This document shows, one piece after another, positions 14,520 through 20,163 of a stretch of 20,163 nucleotides of DNA. The notes beneath the pieces are model-generated. The model searched no databases. It was not told the origin of the DNA and saw only the letters and a list, made by a program, of their open reading frames with translations. This DNA is from JBFMAP01 sp964632135 (lineage in GTDB: Archaea > Micrarchaeota > Micrarchaeia > Burarchaeales > JBFMAP01). The stretch spans positions 1 to 20,163 of the forward strand of contig CAZWEI010000017.1 of assembly GCA_964632135.1 (NCBI GenBank). The letters run 5' to 3'. Each line of letters opens with the position of its first letter. Position 1 is the first letter of the stretch. Position numbers and translations under genes: made by a program.

Positions 14520-15785
14520 TCACAAATATTCCTCGAGTCCTCGCTGCGATGCCTTTCTCTTCACCTTTTCCTTCTCTCCAGCGCCTCCAAAAATGTCTAT
14601 CTTCCCGTAAACCCCGTCATAGCCCGGCGTCACTTTGATTTTTCCCTCGCGCACGCGGAGCACTCCTTCCGCAACGCGCTCTGAAGTCGCCTTGAGCAGT
14701 TCCTCGCGCGTCGCGTCCATCAGGACGGCAAACTCGTTCCCGAAATAATTCACCACGCGCCCATACTCGCCCTTGACCGCCTCTGTATTCTCGTTCCTGC
14801 CGAGCGCGTCCGCGATTATTTCCGCGAGAGGCACTAGATGTTTGAACGGCACCGCACCATCTGGAACGAACCCCTGCGGACGGTCGGCGAGCTCCTCCAC
14901 GCGGTGAAGCACTCCGATCGTGAGCCTGCGCCTGCACACCGGGCAGATGTCGTTGTATTTTCTGCTCTCATCGGGCGAGAGGCTGAGCCCGTGCGCGCGG
15001 TGCCCGTCGTAATGGTATTTCCCTTCTTCTGGGAAGAATTCAAGCGACATCAGAAAATGTTTCTTGTCCTTGTCCTTTATCGCGGTCGTTATCGACTCGT
15101 AGGACAATCGCTCTGGCTCGAACTCGAACACGTTCGCCTCCCTGCCGATTTTCTGCGGGGAGTGGGAGTCGCTGTTCGAGATGAGCGCATACCTGTCAAG
15201 CGCGCTCAGCCTCCAGTTCATCGCGGGGTCGCTGCTCAAACCAGTCTCGAGCGCGTGGATGTTTTTCGCCTGCTCCTCGAAACATTCCTCCACTGAATCA
15301 AATCCGAAGTTCGCGCCGAATATGCTGAACCACGGCGTCCATGCGTGCGCAGGAACCACCATACACCCACGCGACACGCCCAACACCACCTCGACAAGCT
15401 CGCCTGCGCTCATATTCAGCGTCGGCCTCCCGTCGGCAGACAAATCCCCTTTGCTTTTTAGCGCGTCGTTTATCTGCTCGGCGACCTCGAACGACGGCGC
15501 AAACAGAATGTTGTGGATTTTCCTCGTTTTGCCGTTTTTCTCGAAAATGTTGCTGACCTCTGCCGTAAGCATGAAAGTTGTTTCATCGTATTCGAACAGC
15601 CCGCCGCCCTTGGACTGCAGTTTTTCCTTCAGTTCCTTCAGCCATAGCGGGTGCGTGAAGTCCCCGGTCCCGAGCAGATTTACCCCCTTTATTTTCGCAG
15701 CGCGCGCAAGCTCCTCGACGTTCATGCTCGCGCTCGTCGCTCGCGAGTATTTCGAATGGATGTGAAAATCGGCGATAAGTCGCAT
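14520..15785 (-). CDS. PHP-domain phosphoesterase (COG1379 type) with an incomplete zinc ribbon
   Basis: A 421-residue PHP hydrolase. Metal-binding motifs of the PHP domain are visible: DFHIHSKYS (6-14), GTGDFTHP (39-46), PAHAWTPW (145-152) and NSDSHSP (204-210). The C-terminal half belongs to the 'PHP with Zn ribbon' family: YHYDGHRAHG (257-266), then CPVC (281-284) and TIGVLHRVEELADRP. The first cysteine pair expected near HRxCxxC reads His265 and Ser268 here, so only half of the ribbon is intact. A phosphoesterase role in nucleic-acid metabolism is inferred; the substrate is unknown. Two ATGs (15794 and 15785) are in frame. The second is preferred because a TATA box centred at about 15812 predicts transcription start near 15786. 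Confidence 0.9.
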   Translation of the reverse strand: MRLIADFHIHSKYSRATSASMNVEELARAAKIKGVNLLGTGDFTHPLWLKELKEKLQSKGGGLFEYDETTFMLTAEVSNIFEKNGKTRKIHNILFAPSFEVAEQINDALKSKGDLSADGRPTLNMSAGELVEVVLGVSRGCMVVPAHAWTPWFSIFGANFGFDSVEECFEEQAKNIHALETGLSSDPAMNWRLSALDRYALISNSDSHSPQKIGREANVFEFEPERLSYESITTAIKDKDKKHFLMSLEFFPEEGKYHYDGHRAHGLSLSPDESRKYNDICPVCRRRLTIGVLHRVEELADRPQGFVPDGAVPFKHLVPLAEIIADALGRNENTEAVKGEYGRVVNYFGNEFAVLMDATREELLKATSERVAEGVLRVREGKIKVTPGYDGVYGKIDIFGGAGEKEKVKRKASQRGLEEYL

Positions 15786-15808
15786 GGCGACCATAAAGGC
15801 ATATATTA

Positions 15809-15817
15809 ATTATAAAC
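15809..15817. promoter_or_regulatory. shared TATA box of the PHP gene and orc1/cdc6
   Basis: ATTATAAAC (plus) / GTTTATAAT (minus). On minus its centre is about 27 bases from the ATG at 15785, predicting a leaderless mRNA. On plus the predicted start near 15839 gives orc1/cdc6 a leader of about 14 bases. Confidence 0.5.
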
Positions 15818-15852
15818 GTTAAATATGGATCGGTCGTTCGTGAGTGGTTGAG

Positions 15853-16920
15853 ATGGCCGAGAACATATTCAAAAAACTGGGCGCTGAACGTGGGGTTTTC
15901 AAGGACGAGCGCGCGCTCCTTCCTGAGTATCTGCCTGACGCGCTTCCCCACCGCGAGAGGGAAATGAAGGAGATCGCACTCGCGCTCCGCCCTGCGGCGA
16001 GCGGCGGCAGGCCGGAGAACGTGGTGGTGGTCGGGCCGCCCGGCACAGGAAAGACCGCGTGCGCGCGCTTTGTCCTGAAGCAGCTGGGTGAGTACTCGCA
16101 GCGGGTTCTCCCGATTTACATAAACTGCTGGGAGATAAGCACGCGCCACGGGATACTGAACAAGATCGCGTCCTCGCTCGGCGAGTTCGTGCCCCGCAGG
16201 GGAATCGCTACCGACGAGATAACCGAGAGGCTCGCCGACGTGCTTTCAAAGGAGAAGAAAATCCCGATAGTAGTTCTTGACGAGATAGACCGTCTGCTCG
16301 CGAGCCAGTATGGCGAGGATAAGGTGCTCTATGATATGGCGCGCGCGAACGAGGTTTTCGGCGTCGGCCTGGGGGTAATTGGGATTACCAACAGCGAGGA
16401 GTTCCTAAGCAGGATAGACGCGCGCATACGGAGTTCGCTCGCGCAGAGGCAGATGAAATTCGAGAGATACGCCCCGCAGCAGTTGAAGGACATCCTGCAC
16501 GAGAGGGCGAAACTCGCGTTCTTCCCGAACACACTGGACGAGGAGGTCGTTCCGTTGTGCGCTGCGCACGCGGCAAAAATGGGCGGGGACGCACGCATCG
16601 CGCTCAGCTGCCTGTGGAAGGCCGGGCGCGCGGCCGAGAAGGAGGGCGCGGCAAAGGTCGGCGGGGCGCACGTGAGGACCGCGTTCGCCGAGCCTGAGGA
16701 AATCGACATCAGCAAGTTCGGCGAGATGGAGAAAAAGATAATCCGCATTTTGAAGGAGAAGGGCGAGCTCGGCAGCGGAGAGCTTTACTCCGCGCTCAGG
16801 ACAAAGGAGACGGACAGGACGATTCGCAACTATCTCACGCGGCTCGAGAAGCTGGGCATAATCGCTACTAGGGAAAGGGAGGGAAAAAAGGGAAAAAGCA
16901 GGATGATAATGCTGAAGTGA
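15853..16920 (+). CDS. cdc6: Orc1/Cdc6 replication initiation protein
   Basis: A 355-residue AAA+ origin-binding protein that recognises replication origins and helps load the MCM helicase. Walker A GPPGTGKT (61-68), Walker B IVVLDEIDRL (139-148), sensor 1 around GITN (177-180), the initiator-specific segment FERYAPQQLKDILHERA (203-219), sensor 2 GGDARIA (244-250), and a C-terminal winged helix (about 287-355) with TDRTIRNYLTRLEKLGII. The ATG at 15853 is preferred over the GTG at 15844; it begins MAENIFKKLG, as in many archaeal homologues. The protein is slightly shorter than the common 380-420 residues but all domains are present. The gene often lies beside an origin, but I see no origin boxes in the 67-base upstream gap. 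Confidence 0.95.
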   Translation: MAENIFKKLGAERGVFKDERALLPEYLPDALPHREREMKEIALALRPAASGGRPENVVVVGPPGTGKTACARFVLKQLGEYSQRVLPIYINCWEISTRHGILNKIASSLGEFVPRRGIATDEITERLADVLSKEKKIPIVVLDEIDRLLASQYGEDKVLYDMARANEVFGVGLGVIGITNSEEFLSRIDARIRSSLAQRQMKFERYAPQQLKDILHERAKLAFFPNTLDEEVVPLCAAHAAKMGGDARIALSCLWKAGRAAEKEGAAKVGGAHVRTAFAEPEEIDISKFGEMEKKIIRILKEKGELGSGELYSALRTKETDRTIRNYLTRLEKLGIIATREREGKKGKSRMIMLK

Positions 16921-17271
16921 CTATTTCTCTGCGTGCTTCTCCGCGTATTCGCCGATGTACGGTATTTTGTATTTCTCGCCAGTGTACGCCTTGTACGCGA
17001 GGTATATCGAATACAGCAAGAAAAGCGGCGAGAGCAGGCAGCCGATTGCGAGCAGGTATGTTACTATGAACACGAGATTGAGGATAAGCGACTGGGTCGC
17101 GTGGAACCTCACGAATTTATTTTCCTTCTCAATCACGAGCACGATGAGCGCGCTCAGCCATCCGAGAATGTACGAAAAGGCGGCAAGCGCATTAGGGCTC
17201 ACACCGCTGCTTTTTGAAGGAGACTCGGCGGCAACTTTTTCAGCTTTAAATGGTTTAGGTTTAGCAGGCAT
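16921..17271 (-). CDS. DUF4870-like small membrane protein
   Basis: A 116-residue protein with a 25-residue Lys/Pro/Ser-rich N-terminal tail, then three membrane segments (about 28-47, 58-78, 80-97) and a charged tail. YILGWLSALIVLVIEKENKFVRFHATQSL (34-62) is the hallmark of the DUF4870/Tic20-like group; the function is unknown. The frame is open for 97 more codons upstream, but that part is antisense to the neighbouring gene and has no family resemblance. ATG at 17271 is chosen, with GGTGGG directly upstream and a TATA box about 37 bases away; an ATG one codon earlier (17274) is the alternative. The stop codon directly abuts the convergent cdc6 stop with no gap. Confidence 0.85.
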   Translation of the reverse strand: MPAKPKPFKAEKVAAESPSKSSGVSPNALAAFSYILGWLSALIVLVIEKENKFVRFHATQSLILNLVFIVTYLLAIGCLLSPLFLLYSIYLAYKAYTGEKYKIPYIGEYAEKHAEK

Positions 17272-17302
17272 CATCCCACCCCGATGTATGTATTCTTTTG
17301 TA

Positions 17303-17311
17303 GTATTTAAA
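17303..17311 (-). promoter_or_regulatory. TATA box of the DUF4870-like gene
   Basis: TTTAAATAC on the minus strand predicts a transcript start near 17281, about 10 bases before the ATG at 17271. The short leader would just hold the GGTGGG ribosome site. A G7 run (17329-17335) within CG-rich sequence separates this box from the plus-strand promoter. Confidence 0.45.
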
Positions 17312-17362
17312 CCTATATCCCGCGCGCAGGGGGGGCGCGCCAGCGGCAGAAAGGCATAAAAA

Positions 17363-17370
17363 TTTAAAAT
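17363..17370 (+). promoter_or_regulatory. TATA box of the small two-gene unit
   Basis: TTTAAAAT, centred about 30 bases before the ATG at 17396, inside a very AT-rich stretch. It overlaps the upstream in-frame ATG at 17369, which argues that this earlier ATG is not transcribed. Confidence 0.5.
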
Positions 17371-17395
17371 GAGCAAATATTTTTTGGTAGTTAAT

Positions 17396-17572
17396 ATGGT
17401 ATACAAAGATAAACTGCGGAAAACAGGAATGAACTTGGAAGTTGAACGATTGGTGAAGGATTTCGGAATAGCCGTTGATGGCGCTAAGGACGTCGTTCGC
17501 ACGGAAAAACTAAATAAACGAGATTTCACATTAAGAGCAAAAGACATTGGCAGGGAAGGCATTTACCGTTAG
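17396..17572 (+). CDS. small protein of unknown function, first gene of a two-gene unit
   Basis: I do not recognise this 58-residue protein. It is highly charged and basic (many Lys and Arg), with a predicted helix over MNLEVERLVKDFGIAV and a C-terminal stretch KRDFTLRAKDIG. There are no cysteines, membrane segments or signal peptide. The ATG at 17396 is chosen because the TATA box at 17363-17370 predicts transcription start close to it; the ATG at 17369 would lie inside the TATA box. The next gene starts 15 bases after the stop, so both are probably one transcript. The pair is markedly more A+T-rich than the flanking genes and uses AGA/AAA codons freely, suggesting a different origin. A nucleic-acid-binding or antitoxin-like role is possible but unsupported. 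Confidence 0.55.
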   Translation: MVYKDKLRKTGMNLEVERLVKDFGIAVDGAKDVVRTEKLNKRDFTLRAKDIGREGIYR

Positions 17573-17587
17573 CGCGCCGGCGATACT

Positions 17588-17893
17588 ATGGAGCTCGCAA
17601 AAAAACGAATGAATAAACTCGTTATACCGATCGAAAAACTGGATATACTTGGAATACAGGGGAGACGGCTAGAGCAAGAAACGAAAGAAGTAATGAGTAC
17701 AATTCATGGGCTGCCGGAGGAGCAGGCCAGAAAAATTGCTAAGATGAAAATTGAGGAACGCGATAGGAGTAGAGCGTGGCTTGATAGGGAATTCGAGTTG
17801 GTTATCAAAACTGCTGAAAAGCTAGCACGTAAAAGAGGCAAGAAAGCAAGAGTTACGAAAAACGATTTGGAAGCCGCGTGGGCTACGGTGTAA
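17588..17893 (+). CDS. small basic protein, possible histone-fold protein with N-terminal extension
   Basis: A 101-residue, strongly charged protein. Its last 60 residues can be laid out as a histone fold. LPEEQARKIAKM would be helix 1, RSRAWLDREFELVIKTAEKLARKRG the long helix 2, KKARV loop 2 and TKNDLEAAW helix 3. The stretch KLARKRGKKARVTKNDLEAA closely resembles the end of archaeal histones (KLAKHAGRKTVxAEDIxLA). About 38 residues precede this fold and match nothing I know. If correct, it would bind DNA as a dimer. This rests on pattern reading only; the loop 1 region is not typical. Start ATG at 17588, preceded by GGCGAT; an internal ATG seven codons on is an alternative. It ends 15 bases before the convergent GTPase stop. 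Confidence 0.6.
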   Translation: MELAKKRMNKLVIPIEKLDILGIQGRRLEQETKEVMSTIHGLPEEQARKIAKMKIEERDRSRAWLDREFELVIKTAEKLARKRGKKARVTKNDLEAAWATV

Positions 17894-17908
17894 CAGAACG
17901 AAACGTAG

Positions 17909-19075
17909 CTACCGCGCGCCTGCGACTATTTTTATTATGTCGTTATTTTTGAGAACGTGCTCCTTTCCCACCCTCAGGCGGGTGCGCGCGTCTATCGCGC
18001 CTATGAAAGTTTTCGCCAAGTCCGTGTGGATTTTCTCCGCAAGGCCGAGCGCGGTCGTCCCCTTTTTCACGAGGAACGCATCGGGCAGGACTTTCCCGAA
18101 ATGGTTCGCGAGATGATGTTCGTCTTCTACGGGATAGACTACTATGAGCGCGAGCACTTCGAAAACTACCGCGTTTATTATCTGCTGCACGCCTGTCCCG
18201 TTGTTCGCGCGCATGACGCCTCTCAGGAACTCGAGCGCCGCTTTCTGCTTTTCCGATTCGGGCGCAAGAATTTCGAAATCCTCGTCGCCCGGCGTGTATT
18301 TCACCACTCCCTTCTTCGCGGCGCGGCGGAGCGCGAGCTCGGCTTCTGCGCAGCAGGGCACGATGAATTTTTCAGGGAATTTCTTTTTCATCAGCTCGTA
18401 GTTCCCGCGCGCGCCTGGCACGTCGATTTTGTTCGCTGCTATTACGATTGGCTTTGAAATCTCGCGGACGTTGCGCGCGAACGCGAGGATGTCATCGTCG
18501 GACCAGTGTATCCCCTCAGTGGGCAGGAACGATTTCGCCGCGGCAGCGATGATGTCCGCGTCTGTTATTTTAAGCCCGCTCAGGAGCCCGCTGAGCGCCT
18601 CGATGTTGCCGCCCTTTATCTTCTGCCAGCTCCGCTTCATTATGCCTGCGAGCCACTGCGCTATCTCGTTCTCGAGAAAGACAATCTCGTCCGCAGGGTC
18701 GCAGGACTCGCACTGCCTCCCTTCCAAATCGGTTTTTCCGGATGCATCAACGACCTGTATGAGCGCGTCAGCGGTCCTCAAATCGTCGAGAAACTTGTTT
18801 CCCAGCCCCTTTCCAAGATGCGCCTCTGGCACCAGGCCCGCGACGTCGAGAAGCGCCATCGGCAGCAGGCGCACGCGCTCCTCGCATTTCGAGTTGTTCG
18901 GATTGCACGTGACGTTCAGCTCCTTGCAGGGGCATTCGAGGCGCACGTAGGTGACGCCCTTGTTCGGCTCGATGGTCGTGAATGGGTAGTTCGCGATTGG
19001 CACATCCACGAGAGTCGCAGCTGAGAAGAAGGTTGATTTCCCGCTGTTCGGCTTGCCAACGACCCCGATAAGCAT
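17909..19075 (-). CDS. OBG/YchF-family GTP-binding protein with TGS domain (MJ1332 type)
   Basis: A 388-residue translation-associated GTPase of the TRAFAC OBG/YchF group. G1 GKPNSGKS (7-14), G2 PFTT (31-34), G3 DVAGL (77-81) and G4 NKID (215-218). The intact NKxD suggests GTP, unlike bacterial YchF, which has NxxE and binds ATP. The cysteine set Cys48, Cys50, Cys57, Cys64 after G2 is characteristic of the archaeal branch. The C-terminal TGS domain (about 310-388) ends with KNNDIIKIVAGAR. Family members bind ribosomes, but the precise role in archaea is unknown. Start ATG at 19075 lies 25 bases from the centre of the TATA box at 19096-19103, so the mRNA is probably leaderless. Confidence 0.94.
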   Translation of the reverse strand: MLIGVVGKPNSGKSTFFSAATLVDVPIANYPFTTIEPNKGVTYVRLECPCKELNVTCNPNNSKCEERVRLLPMALLDVAGLVPEAHLGKGLGNKFLDDLRTADALIQVVDASGKTDLEGRQCESCDPADEIVFLENEIAQWLAGIMKRSWQKIKGGNIEALSGLLSGLKITDADIIAAAAKSFLPTEGIHWSDDDILAFARNVREISKPIVIAANKIDVPGARGNYELMKKKFPEKFIVPCCAEAELALRRAAKKGVVKYTPGDEDFEILAPESEKQKAALEFLRGVMRANNGTGVQQIINAVVFEVLALIVVYPVEDEHHLANHFGKVLPDAFLVKKGTTALGLAEKIHTDLAKTFIGAIDARTRLRVGKEHVLKNNDIIKIVAGAR

Positions 19076-19095
19076 GGGAATATTTCGAGGATGGG

Positions 19096-19103
19096 TATAA
19101 AAT
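19096..19103. promoter_or_regulatory. bidirectional TATA box of the OBG/YchF GTPase gene and rfcL
   Basis: TATAAAAT on plus, ATTTTATA on minus. Its centre is 24-25 bases from the ATG at 19075 (minus) and 25-26 bases from the ATG at 19125 (plus). One element is therefore placed to start two leaderless messages. Confidence 0.6.
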
Positions 19104-19124
19104 AATTAACTTCGACATATGCGC

Positions 19125-20163
19125 ATGCTTTGGACTGAGAAATACAGGCCCAGGGGCGTCGAGGACGTCGCGGGAAACGGGGACTCGATAGAGGAGGTCA
19201 AACGCTGGGCGATTGACTGGAACCGCGGTGTCCGCGGAAAGCCCCTTCTCATTTACGGGCCGGCAGGCGTTGGGAAGAGCGCGCTCGCGCACGCGCTCGC
19301 AAGCTCTATGGATTGGGACATCGTGGAGATGAACGCTAGCGACCTGCGGAACAAGGATAGCGTGCTCCGCATCGCGGGCGCCTCATCATCCTCGCAGACC
19401 CTTTTTGGGAAAATCAAACTCACGCTGGTTGACGAGGTCGACGGCCTGCAGTCCAAGGACAGGGGGGGCGGGAGCGCCATCTCCGAGGTTCTTCGGAACG
19501 CCGCACAGCCAGTAATACTCACCGCGAACGATTATTGGAGCCCTTCCCTTTCTTACCTGCGCGCGCAGACGAAGGGAATCGAACTCAGGCACATAAACAG
19601 CAGAACTGTTGCTGCGGTGCTGAAAAAAATTGCCGCGCGCGAGAAAATAGAGGTTGGCGAGGATGTGCTGAAAAATCTCGCAGAGCAGTGCAAGGGCGAT
19701 CTTCGCTCCGCAATAAACGACCTTCAGGCACTTTCCGAGGGAAAACTGAAACTCGAATCCGAGGGCGTATGCGTCGCATACCGCGACAGGGATAAAAATG
19801 TTTTCGACGCGATTCGCGCGGTTTTCAAATCAACAGACTACGGCGGTGCCGCATCAGCCTCGTGGGGGCTTGGCATCGACCACGACCTTTTCAAGAGATG
19901 GATTGAGGAGAACATCCCGAACGAGTACGAGAAAACAGGCGACGTGGCGCGCGCATTCGACGCTCTCTCGCGCGCGGACGTTTTCGACGGCAGGATTCCG
20001 GGCAGGCAGTATTACGGATTCCTCCGCTATTCAAACGATTTGATGACCGCTGGCGTGGCGCTCGCGAAAGAGGAGAAATACCATAAGTTCACGAAATACG
20101 CGTTTCCAAAAATCATAAGAACTCTGAGCGCGTCAAAGGCCGAGCGGGCGCTCGAGAAGCGCG
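19125..20163 (+). CDS. rfcL: replication factor C large subunit, N-terminal part (partial)
   Basis: The first 346 codons of the clamp-loader large subunit, cut by the window edge. The protein begins MLWTEKYRP, the standard RFC-L start. Walker A is GPAGVGKS (about 45-52), followed by WDIVEMNASDLRNKDS and Walker B LTLVDEVDGL (about 99-108). The typical sensor 1 strand is PVILTANDYW. KGDLRSAINDLQAL carries the sensor 2 region. With RFC small subunits it loads PCNA (gene at 2426-3169) onto primed DNA. An in-frame ATG two codons earlier (19119) is possible; the TATA distance and the family start favour 19125. The C-terminal collar and tail lie outside the window. Confidence 0.95.
   Translation, partial: MLWTEKYRPRGVEDVAGNGDSIEEVKRWAIDWNRGVRGKPLLIYGPAGVGKSALAHALASSMDWDIVEMNASDLRNKDSVLRIAGASSSSQTLFGKIKLTLVDEVDGLQSKDRGGGSAISEVLRNAAQPVILTANDYWSPSLSYLRAQTKGIELRHINSRTVAAVLKKIAAREKIEVGEDVLKNLAEQCKGDLRSAINDLQALSEGKLKLESEGVCVAYRDRDKNVFDAIRAVFKSTDYGGAASASWGLGIDHDLFKRWIEENIPNEYEKTGDVARAFDALSRADVFDGRIPGRQYYGFLRYSNDLMTAGVALAKEEKYHKFTKYAFPKIIRTLSASKAERALEKR

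Noticed and set aside
15786..15852. Replication origin next to orc1/cdc6
   Set aside because: The gap is only 67 bases, and I found no origin-recognition-box-like repeats or long AT-rich unwinding element beyond the TATA region.
17275..17562. 97-codon upstream extension of the DUF4870-like frame
   Set aside because: It would run antisense through the small gene at 17396-17572 and across both TATA boxes, and has no resemblance to the family.
1..20163. tRNA, rRNA or CRISPR arrays
   Set aside because: Gaps between genes are too short (mostly under 130 bases), and no cloverleaf sequence or spaced direct repeats were seen.

Overview
The window is archaeal chromosomal DNA. Diagnostic genes are PCNA, the large subunit of replication factor C, Orc1/Cdc6, the exosome subunit Csl4, RNA polymerase subunit L, a membrane-anchored LonB protease, an ER/archaeal-type (Ser-His-Asp) signal peptidase and the archaeal families DUF99 and DUF373. 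The first genes of transcription units carry an AT-rich TATA-like box about 25-30 bases before their start codon, so many mRNAs look leaderless. Genes inside operons have GGTG/GGAGG Shine-Dalgarno sites instead. The lineage cannot be fixed from the sequence. The very compact layout would fit a small-genome (DPANN-like) archaeon, but that is inference. Most genes are GC-rich; the transposase, the glycosyltransferase, the intein and a small gene pair at 17.4-17.9 kb are visibly richer in A+T.

Layout. (1) 1-851: the 5' part of a TnpB (IS200/IS605, IS1341-type) gene on the minus strand, running off the left edge, with a hairpin upstream. (2) 885-5495, minus strand: one long operon read csl4 > rpoL > DUF99 > signal peptidase > PCNA > GT-C glycosyltransferase, joining RNA decay, transcription, replication and surface functions. 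(3) A divergent promoter at about 5.57 kb leads right into a DUF373 membrane protein. (4) lonB on the minus strand carries a 435-residue intein with a LAGLIDADG endonuclease; it diverges from thyX at 10.28 kb. (5) Minus-strand amrS-like radical SAM > pmbA/tldE, diverging from a nucleoside/thymidylate-kinase-like P-loop gene at 13.37 kb. (6) Minus-strand PHP phosphoesterase > flavin reductase, diverging from orc1/cdc6 at 15.81 kb. (7) A DUF4870-like membrane protein on minus, then a two-gene unit on plus that I do not recognise, whose second product looks like a histone fold with an N-terminal extension. (8) An OBG/YchF-type GTPase on minus, diverging from rfcL, which runs off the right edge.

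Themes. Three replication factors (PCNA, Orc1/Cdc6, RFC-L) lie within 18 kb. ThyX and the P-loop kinase could supply dTMP and its phosphorylation. Six adjacent divergent pairs have their start signals packed into gaps of roughly 45-175 bp. In at least three of them one near-palindromic TATA element sits about 25-31 bases from both start codons or predicted transcript starts. No rRNA, tRNA, CRISPR array or gene-free stretch longer than 300 bases was seen.
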